Shown: positions 36,476 to 45,200 of the stretch, in pieces
Layout of the letters: each line of letters begins with the position of its first letter
Numbering within the stretch: the stretch's first letter is position 1
Assembly (NCBI RefSeq): GCF_901709675.1
Contig: NC_051094.1
Coordinates: forward strand, 11,586,501 to 11,650,500
Source of the DNA: Syngnathus acus
Taxonomy: Eukaryota; Chordata; Actinopteri; Syngnathiformes; Syngnathidae
Direction: 5' to 3'
DNA length: 64,000 nucleotides
The notes under the pieces: generated by a model
Told to the model about the DNA's origin: nothing
The model's input: only the letters and a program-made list of their open reading frames with translations
The model's database searches: none
Position numbers and translations under genes: made by a program

Positions 36476-38030
36476 GGGAATCTTGGAAAACTTGTTGGAA
36501 TGCGGCCCCGAGGACTAGAGCTTGACACCTGTGACCTTTGACCATGATATTTCCCTAATATAGTGGCCTGTTATTAGGTACACTTGAAAATGGCGGTGTA
36601 CCTAATGGAGTGTCCGTGTGATTCCCTCGTTAAGTGCACCTGCGTGAAAAGTTTTAGCTCCTGCAGAACGTGAAAGGAGCTAAAACTTTTCACGCAGGTG
36701 CGCTTAACGAGGGTCACTTCGAAAACATGTTGGAACGCGGCCCCGAGGACTAGAGCTTGACACCTGTGACCTTTGACCATGATATTTCCCGAATATAGTG
36801 GCCTGTTATTAGGTACACTTGAAAATGGCGGTGTACCTAATGGAGTGTCCGTGTGATTCCCTCGTTAAGTGCACCTGCGTGAAAAGTTTTAGCTCCTGCA
36901 GAACGTGAAAGGAGCTAAAACTTTTCACGCAGGTGCGCTTAACGAGGGTCACTTCGAAAACATGTTGGAACGCGGCCCCGAGGACTAGAGCTTGACACCT
37001 GTGACCTTTGACCATGATATTTCCCGAATATAGTGGCCTGTTATTAGGTACACTTGAAAATGGCGGTGTACCTAATGGAGTGTCCGTGTGATTCCCTCGT
37101 TAAGTGCACCTGCGTGAAAAGTTTTAGCTCCTGCGGAACGTGAAAGTGACCAAAAACTTTTCACGCAGGTGCGCTTAACGAGGGTCACTTGAAAAACATG
37201 TTGGAATGCGGCCCCGAGGACTAGAGCTTGACATTGTGACCTTTGACCATGATAATTCCCTAATAAAGTGGCCTGTTATTAGGTACACTTGAAAATGGCG
37301 GTGTACCTAATGGAGTGTCCATGTGATTCCCTCATTAAGTGCACCTGCGTGAAAAGTTTTAGCTCCTGCAGAACGTGAAAGAAGCTAAAACTTTTCACGC
37401 AGGTGCGCTTAACGAGGGTCACTTGGAAAACATGTTGGAACGCGGCCCCGAGGACTAGAGCTTGCCACCTGTGACCTTTGACCATGATATTTCCCTAATA
37501 AAATGGCCTGTTATTAGGTACACTTGAAAATGGCGGTGTACCTAATGGAGTGTCCGTGTGATTCCCTCGTTAAGTGCACCTGCGTGAAAAGTTTTAGCTC
37601 CTGCAGAACGTGAAAGGAGCTAAAACTTTTCACGCAGGTGCACTTAACGAGGGTCACTTCGAAAACATGTTGGAACGCGGCCCCGAGGACTAGAGCTTGA
37701 CACCTGTGACCTTTGACCATGATATTTCCCTAATATAGTGGCCTGTTATTAGGTACACTTGAAAATGGCGGTGTACCTAATGGAGTGTCCGTGTGATTCC
37801 CTCGTTAAGTGCACCTGCGTGAAAAGTTTTAGCTCCTGCAGAACGTGAAAATGACCAAAATCTTTTCACGCAGGTGTGTTTAACGAGGGTAACTTGGAAA
37901 ACATATTGGAACGCGGCCCTGAGGACTAGAGCTTGACACGTGTGACCTTCGACCATGATATTTCCCTAATAAAGTGGCCTGTTATTAGGGACACTTGAAA
38001 ATGGCGGTGTACCTAATGGAGTGTCCAAGT
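36476..38030. repeat. 235-bp satellite, six units, each with an 86-bp hairpin
   Basis: Units repeat at exactly 235 bp. The hairpins begin at 36626, 36861, 37096, 37331, 37566 and 37801. In unit one the arms are 36 nt (36626-36661 and 36676-36711) with one non-Watson-Crick position and a 14-nt loop; the arm core is GTGAAAAGTTTTAGCTCC. Units three and six have a damaged right arm (TGACCAAAA). Between hairpins is a second inverted repeat, TTATTAGGTACAC / GTGTACCTAAT, like the ends of a fish Tc1/mariner element. The repeated 68-residue frames are artefacts. Confidence 0.95.
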
Positions 38031-38099
38031 GACGTCACGATTCTAAAGATTTTCATACAACTGGAATGCACATCACTAGTACATAAGACTGCAAACAGC

Positions 38100-38195
38100 A
38101 AAGGGCTGCCTGGTCAAAATAGCCGACTGGTTAGTGACATGGGCTCTTACTCGGAATGAACCTGGTTCGATCCCAGGTGTGAGACGATATAAACA
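38100..38195 (+). repeat. tRNA-like (SINE-head-like) sequence
   Basis: Contains GACTGGTTAGTGACATGGGC (A-box-like) and CCTGGTTCGATCCCAGGTGT (B box within a perfect CCTGG/CCAGG stem). It resembles a tRNA-derived SINE head or tRNA pseudogene. The body of a SINE is not identified. Confidence 0.45.
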
Positions 38196-38459
38196 TGTGC
38201 TTTTATTGTGCAATTAACCCTTTATTTATTTGTTCTTTTTTTTTTTTACCTCGTGTAGTGTACATATTGAAGTGTCCATGAGGTGTACCTACACATATTG
38301 TCATATAAAGCAGTTAACCAAATGTCTGATTTTTATGTTTTAATTGGCGGATATAAAAACAAGGAATAAAACACCAGACAAGTTTTAACATTAATGTTTA
38401 TTAAAAATAATAATAATAATACCAAAGAAGTGGTGTTTCAGTGAGTGGTTCTTTCTTTC

Positions 38460-38892
38460 CTTGGCAAATCGTAAATCTACATTCTGGCTTACATAGTTCA
38501 CGCCAGGAGACGCAACACGTTCACTGACTGATCCGTTGATGCACGGGAAGGCAGTTCACCCATTAACTCGTTCCCTCACTGATCCGTTCTCGCGATGAAC
38601 TGGAAATGCAAATCACTCACTCACTGGCTCGTTCACTCACAGATCCGTTCAGTTGGTGAACGGGAAATGCAATTCACGACTCGTTCGTGAACGGGAAGTT
38701 ACGTCATTTTCTTCTTCGTTTTGTTTTACGGCAAGGTAGCACCAGCGTCAATGCGCATTACCGACACCTACTGGTTGAAGTCATATGAACTGAAAAAAGA
38801 ACGAATCACTTTAGGAAGTGATTCGTTCACTCTAGTTCACTGAAAGAAATTCGTTCTTGTGAACGAATCGTTCACTCACGAGCCAACACTAC
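38460..38892. repeat. Dispersed repeat rich in GAACGAATC palindromes
   Basis: Contains many variants of CGTTCACTCACTGATCCGTTC and a perfect hairpin GAACGAATCACTT...AAGTGATTCGTTC at about 38799-38828. The right end, CACTCACGAGCCAACACTA, matches an end I recall for a non-autonomous hAT-type repeat of fish. The left end is not clear. No coding capacity. Confidence 0.55.
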
Positions 38893-39614
38893 TTGATGTT
38901 CAGTTTTGCTCATTTCCAGGAAATGACAAGCAAATAATTTATTTCTGTGAATTGACTAATTACATCACAATTTATGCACGTAACCACATTGCAAAAACCC
39001 AATCATGCCATAAATAGGTGTCAATTTTTTAAATTAATTCCCCTGAATGCTGAACACGCTTCCTGCTGAGAGCAATCTTAGTTGCACTGTTTTGTTTTGT
39101 TATAATCTTCAACACACACGGTTATTACTATCAGCAGCTCACGTCTGACAGTGATGACAGCAAAGAGACCCAACAGCCCCTAGCACAGTGATGCAGATGA
39201 TCCGTTAAAATCATTTATAGAGCAATCTGACATCAGCTCCATCTGCTGAGAAGCTGAGGTATTACCCGAGCCAACTTCCTTCTGGTTTTTAAGAAAAGAC
39301 TCAAATCAAAGAAATCTCAAGAGAAGAGATAAAATCAGTACTTGAAAATATTTATGAGGCATATTATGTATTACTCAACATCTCAATGATGGTATGTGAA
39401 ACATATGAAAAGAGTGAAATAAAACATACATAAGCTGGCTACCTTAACGGATGTCTTCATGGTGCTTGTACAGCCTTTTGAAAAGAAGTGAACGCAGACA
39501 TCTGCTGGATTGTAGCCACACATCGATTTCCACAAGATTAATTTAATGGTTTAGTGCTGTCTTCTTTCCACTTGCAGTATAGTGTTCTGCACTCTACAGT
39601 TCGATAAGGCATTT

Positions 39615-40110
39615 TGCCTTTTCACAGTAGATATAAAAGTCTACACACCCCTGTTGAAATGCAAAGTTTTTGCGATGTTAAAAAAAAACGAGACCAAGAT
39701 CAAACATTTAGAAACATACCCATTTTTGCTATTAATGTGACCTTCAACTTGAACAGCTCAAATAAAAAAATGAGTGGGGAGGTTAAAATAAATAGCTGAG
39801 ATTATATGGTTGCACACCTTTTAATAGCTGTGTTCAGAATTAAACAATTGCATTCAAACTCGTGTTGAATGAGAGTCAGTTTAAAATGCCTCTGGTTTAC
39901 CCCCAAATAAAGTTCTGATGGATTTTCCTGCCATTTTCGTATTTACATCTTAATCAAAAAGCCATGGTGTACAGAAAGATTTCACGTCCTCTAATTATTA
40001 TCTGAAGTAATCAATTCATCATCAATTGGAGAAAATATGGCACAGCGGTGACATGTCTTTCCACACTGCACTTAGCAACACGCAGCACACTAAACAAATT
40101 GTAAATTTGG
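39615..40110 (+). mobile_element. Tc1-like transposon relic, 5' part
   Basis: The left part (AAAGTCTACACACCCCTGTT; AACGAGACCAAGATCAAACA; TTCAGAATTAAACAATTGCA) and the internal piece ATCAATTGGAGAAAATATGGC match the order of a fish Tc1-like element I remember, including the start of its transposase gene. No open transposase frame remains. Confidence 0.6.
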
Positions 40111-40852
40111 AGCCAGGATTCAAAGACAGAACAACACTCCTCATATTCAGTCAAATGCTACAAAACTGATGCTGAATGAGGAAATGAAACCATCTTGACG
40201 ATTTTAATTCAAATTCATTGTGTTGGTGTATAATGGTAAATTCATAAAGTTGCGTTCATTGTTGAAATAGTTCAAAATGTAGATGGTTTAATAGTCTATA
40301 ATAAACACAAGCATTCCACCATATGTTTTACCTTATTAAGTTCCTGTGCGTACAAAAGTCTCTTGGAGACCAGGTTTTCATGGAAATAGTTGTTTCCTTA
40401 TTGCTTTTCCAGATATTAGTCGTTGACCTGGATATGAATGCTGTCTGAGTTTGACGTCATTCGTATCTCCACTCTGCTTTCATTAGTAGCCAGCACAAGC
40501 AGGAGCACCTTGGTGCCGGGACTCTGTTCTCCATTCCTGAATACAAACCTAATTCTTGTCTGGATGCCTCAGCACTTCATCTGTAACAAACACATTATTT
40601 ACTGATGATGAAAGGCATTTTTCCACATTGACTTTTTGTCTTAGAAACAGATGTCAGTGGTATTGTTTAAAGTTATAGTGGATTGTTCAAAGTGTTAATG
40701 GATCACGTCTTATTTTAAATATCAATGTTAAAACAGGTATTTGCTGTCATCAACCCCCCCCCCAAACATCCATATGGTGCTGATGATCCATTTTTTTACT
40801 TAGAAAAATGGTGGCACAGGAACAACAGAAAGTTTTTAAAAAAATTGTCTTT

Positions 40853-41102
40853 TTTATTTCTGCAAATACTGTACTCAACACACATACAATTTACAGTGAA
40901 AGTGGGTTAACACGGTTTGAGTAGGGTCAACAGTATAAGTAACAGTATAATCTCTTTTTTCGCAGGCTAACGTGGGTTGCAAATGACCCTTTTCCTCTTC
41001 TTTTACACCAACAAATCCCATATCAGCATTGTGTATAAAGGTCATGTAAGCACGGAAGACATTTGGATCTGCACCAATCAACAGAATGAATGCAGTCAAT
41101 AC
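40853..41102 (-). other. Possible orphan 3' terminal exon
   Basis: On the minus strand an acceptor (GCTTTTCTTTACAG) is followed by an open frame of 75 codons to a stop at 40875: VLTAFILLIGADPNVFRAY, then a charged part KEEEKGHLQ and a C-terminal HFHCKLYVC. An AATAAA lies 17 bp beyond the stop (40853-40858). The hemicentin gene upstream ends with its own stop at 41887 and its own poly(A) signal, so this would be an alternative last exon or part of another transcript. I do not recognise the peptide. Confidence 0.3.
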
Positions 41103-41192
41103 CTGTAAAGAAAAGCAATTAATTTTAGCACCATTTGAGTAACAGCCTCAAGAAAGTCTACTCAGATACATTCAAAAAGGCACTTTTAAACA

Positions 41193-41367
41193 TACCGTAA
41201 TTTTCGGACTATAAGTCACACCGGAGTATAAGTCGCACCAGCCATAAAATGCCCAAAAAAGTGAAAAAAAACCCATATATATGTATATAAATCGCTCCTG
41301 AGTATAAGTCGCCCCCCCACCCAAACTATGGAAAAAAAACGCGACTTATAGTCCGAAAATTACGGTA
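41193..41367. mobile_element. Palindromic MITE, copy 2
   Basis: 175 bp, with the same 27-nt inverted ends and interior as the copy at 28989-29160. The two differ by a few substitutions and one or two small indels, so they are young. A TA is present at both boundaries. It sits between the hemicentin poly(A) signal and the possible orphan exon. Confidence 0.9.
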
Positions 41368-41582
41368 TTTACATTCAAATGCAGAATACAAAAAAGCTGC
41401 ATAGATGCAACACGATCACACAGTTACACACGCTCCACTGGTTTGTCACTTTAAACAAGTGGCTCAAGCAGTCAGAATTTTTTTAAATTGTAGAATAAGC
41501 AATCCCTAATGTCAATATAATTTATTGTCATTAATGATGAAAATTTAAAAACGGATCAAGCTACTTTTCTCTTGCATTTTCA

Positions 41583-41588
41583 TTTATT
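41583..41588 (-). terminator. hmcn2: Poly(A) signal of hmcn2
   Basis: Minus-strand AATAAA (GGGCAAATAAATG), 299 bp after the hemicentin stop codon. The interval holds no other gene, so it is the likely 3' UTR. Confidence 0.6.
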
Positions 41589-41886
41589 TGCCCTAATTAG
41601 GCATAATCAGAAGCACTACCACCAGACATTGAATTATCCACCGGAAGACCCAAGCTTGGAAGTTTTGGATCATGTTTTTACTGAAGCAATTAATACATTT
41701 CTTTCCATTTTTGGGGCGACAGATTCAATTTTCTCTGGCCAGTCGTATCGGCCACGATAATGCAATGTTAAGTTCTTTCACCATGTTTCAGTCCTAAGTA
41801 TCCACAGGATTTATCAGTCACGTAATGCATCCGAGGCTCAGGTTTCTGGAGATTTGCCTTAAAAGTATCTAGAGTTGTTAAGCAGC

Positions 41887-42265
41887 TCAGTAGGGAAATG
41901 ACGAGATGGAAATGTAGATGATAAAGATACTCTGGTATGTCAAACGGCCTTGCTGTGAAATGGTGGTGGCCTGCACTTTGAGGCGTACAAGTTCTGGGCT
42001 GTCAAGAAGCCGCCTTGTGTAGATGATCCCCCGGCCTGTGTCGTCCCTGATGCCAAATGCTTGTCCCAATAGACCCGTCTCAGATTCTTGCTCTAGTATG
42101 ATAAAAGATGTGCGTTCTTGCAGGATGCCTGACTCCGAGAACGCGGACAGCCGCACTACGTTGTGATTGGCTGGTATGCCAGAGGGAAGCGTAAGGAGCT
42201 TGTACTGCAGGAGCAGAGGAGAGCCTCCGGTGGCGCAGTCCAGAGAGCATGGCTTGTAGCATGTC
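41887..42265 (-). CDS. hmcn2: hmcn2 exon 59 (C-terminal module and stop)
   Basis: [10 protein letters not shown] start, [40 protein letters not shown] and [12 protein letters not shown] stop. The IPANH...RLSA and final YPY-like end match hemicentin C termini. 379 nt including the stop. Confidence 0.95.
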
Positions 42266-45200
42266 CTTTTAAAGAGTCAAGAAAGGGAGGCATATGTTGA
42301 GACATTTGAATGCGTTTGAAATGCAATCTCTATTATATACTCATGTATTACCCCGGGCTTCTTCCCCGCTGGTAGGATGCAGGACAGGGAGTGTCCAAGC
42401 ACCGGTATCCTCCTCTGGTGTTAAAACACATCTGATTGTGGCCACATTGAATGCCTTGCTCTAAACATTCGTCAGTGTCTAGAGTGGGGAAGAAAGTCCA
42501 CTTGTTGTAATTGTGGAAGAGATGAAGGTGATATCATCACAAACGGATTCTCTGGTACCTTTACAGTTCCTGCCATTGGGTAGCAGCTGGTAGCCTGGAG
42601 GACACAGACACTGGAAACTGCCAATGGTGTTTCGACATTCATGTTGGCAGGGCTTCCTGAGCAGACATTCATCCACATCTACACAAATGACAATGCAGGA
42701 TAGTGAGTAGTGTGTGAAGTTGTAAACTTTATCCAAGGGTAATTGTGAAAATGAATTTTTAGGATGACATATTGTCCCAGAAACTATCATGATAAACAAT
42801 AGTAATACTTTTTTGCCCCTGAAATATACTGATTTCAAAAATAATTACAGTACATCCTATTTGTGCAATTATCTCTGAAGAATACATTTGAATTGAAATG
42901 CAGAACACAGACATCATGAATTAATTTATTTTGACTTTTATCACACTATAGTTCACTACAAAAAAAATCATTAGGCATTCAAGCCCAGATAGTATAGTTC
43001 TGTAAGAAATGGCCAGATCGAGACCTGCTTTGGACCACAATATGATGTGACTGGTTCTGGGTCCCTGGCTGAACAAAACCGCCAACAAACTAGTCAAGGT
43101 TAAAGTCAGCCTTTGATGCAAGCTTACCAACACATTTGCCATCTCTGCTGGTATATCCTAGAGGACAGCTCTGCCTGGTAATACGAGACACCCCGTGAGA
43201 ACGGGACAAAATTGGCCTGCCAAGGGATGACACCAGCTGCGGCCGAAGTCTCGCTCTGACTCTGGTCCCATTAGTAAAGATCTGTCCTCTCTCTAGCCCT
43301 GCACATGAGCGTCCATCCCCAAGCAGCACAGTTCCAGGTGGACACAAGCATCTGAAGCTGCCCGGCACATTGCGGCACTGAAAGACGCATGGGCTTGGCG
43401 TCTGCAGGCATTCATCAACGTCTGAATGTATACAGGAGAGTCATTATTACAAAGGCAGATTTGTGTCTAATCTGAAAGAAATAAACTACCTACCCAGACA
43501 TGGCAGACCAATTCCTTGAGACCGGTACCCTCTGGGACATATACACCCGTAACCTCCGACTGTGTTCTGACAGATCTGAGAGTAGCGACACATGTGACTT
43601 CCATCTTGACACTCGTCAATATCTGGAAGAGAAAAGGTCCATCAACTTTTTAAAAGCACAAGTGAGAAAGTGTTAAAACACAGGGTGCCGTTGGGAGTTT
43701 TTGGAGCTTTTCCCAAAATTCAACCAAACATGGCCACCACCAAGATTTAACAGTACCTAAAACAATTATTTTACTTTTTAAAAAAAACTGTGTGAATCAT
43801 GACAATGTGCTGCATTAATTCTTAGTTTCATTACGTTGCACACATCCAAAATACTGCCCATGACGGCAACACCCTGCTGAAGTGTAAACACAAGCCAAAT
43901 CAAGGTTTATGATTCCAAATCTAACATAGCGAAGTCAACTAAACTGGACCAACTTGTTTGACTTGTGGTTTTGTATTTAGTCTGTTGGTACTCCTTTTGA
44001 GTATCTTTCTGTGGAATCTGCACAAGAAATTATAGCATTCAAGAAAGCTCTTGCTGACTTTATAGAGGCAAACCAATGGCTGCGTGCTGCCGCTAAGCAA
44101 TGCAGCAGATTTCTTGTGAAACTCTGTTACACAATATAAAATGCAGTGCCAATGGGATCATCCCCATCTTCACCCACTCAAGAAAAAAGTGTTTCAAACA
44201 TTTCTTAGAGCTTTCAATGATTATCTTACATAATGTAACTCCTGCGGAGTAGGAAACTGGGATGGCAGTGGAAATTCTCATAAACGAATGAAGTGAGAAA
44301 GAACAGACACTAACCCATGCACACTCCATTTTCTGCTTTGGTCATGCCAGCTGGGCAGCTGTCGAAACACTGGTACCCTCCGTCAGTGTTTTGACACTGC
44401 TGGTGAGCTGGGCACACATTCCTCATGCACTCGTTGATGTCTGGAAAAAGGGGTTCGTCATTTCATCATTCTAATCAAACACTAGTCTGCAGTAGACGTG
44501 GTATAAAAGGACCAATTTTGTGTTTAAATGGCTGACCGATGCATTGGTGTCCTGACTGCTGATACCCAGGGTGGCAGATGCAGCGGTAGGATCCCAAAGT
44601 GTTGAGACACTGATGTTGACACGGCGATATGGTAGACTCTCGGCACTCGTCCACATCTAAAACACAGAATTACGTAGCTATCTATTGGCTGGTGACCACT
44701 TTGGGGTTCATCCACTGACTGGATGGATGAAATAGTGCACATGGTAAGATGGTGACTTGCCTTCGCAGCTGTTTCCTTTAATGCTGGGCTTAAATCCTGC
44801 TCCGCACTTGGCTTGGCAGCGATAAGTGCCCATTGTGTTGATACATTGCTGGTTGTAGTGGCACATATGTGAGCCTTGGGCACACTCGTCAATATCTGTC
44901 AGGTTCAGGTGATGAATAAGAGATTTCACATGGATTATACAAATTACAACCCTTCGATGCAGTTGGTATTTCACCTTGGCATGTGTTGGTTTCCGTCGAG
45001 ATGGTAAAGCCAGAAGGGCAGACGCAAGAAAACCCTCCCATGATGTTGTTACACGAGTGAGAGCAGGGAGACTGAAGCGCACATTCGTCTTCATCTAATC
45101 GTAACCACACATTGAATTACAATAATAAAATGGCACAATGACATATATTTAAAGTTAAACACTGCCAAACCATGAATGAGACAGAGGCCACCTACCAGCA

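Larger units (their letters stand above)
35093..36478 (+). repeat. Tandem array with tRNA-like core, about 186-200 bp unit
   Basis: About six units share a spacer (TTGCAACACAGTTGCTCGTG, CTGCCCCATATAACC, TGTGAGCTGCTCCATAAA) and a tRNA-like core. Cores lie at 35120-35190, 35289-35352, 35475-35535, 36060-36131, 36260-36331 and 36447-36475. Spacing is 186-200 bp, except where a telomere-like array interrupts units three and four. The last core is cut off by the 235-bp satellite. Units differ by deletions in the D arm or anticodon arm. Confidence 0.85.

Noticed and set aside
36574-37720. Four near-identical 68-residue open frames at 235-bp spacing
   Set aside because: They are translations of satellite units across the hairpin; units three and six break the frame, and no promoter or splice context exists.
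36476-38030. CRISPR-like regular array
   Set aside because: The genome is a vertebrate, the repeats are long (235 bp) and nearly identical throughout, and there are no variable spacers or cas genes.
42921-43142. 73-residue minus-strand frame between EGF exons
   Set aside because: It is intronic sequence downstream of exon 56; the true frame ends at the donor at 43127.
43128-43421. Long insert in cbEGF 6 as a novelty
   Set aside because: Hemicentin-1 has a comparable insert after a CAGLER motif, so it is typical of the family.
44093-44329. 78-residue frame next to cbEGF 4
   Set aside because: It overlaps exon 54 in another frame and continues into the intron.
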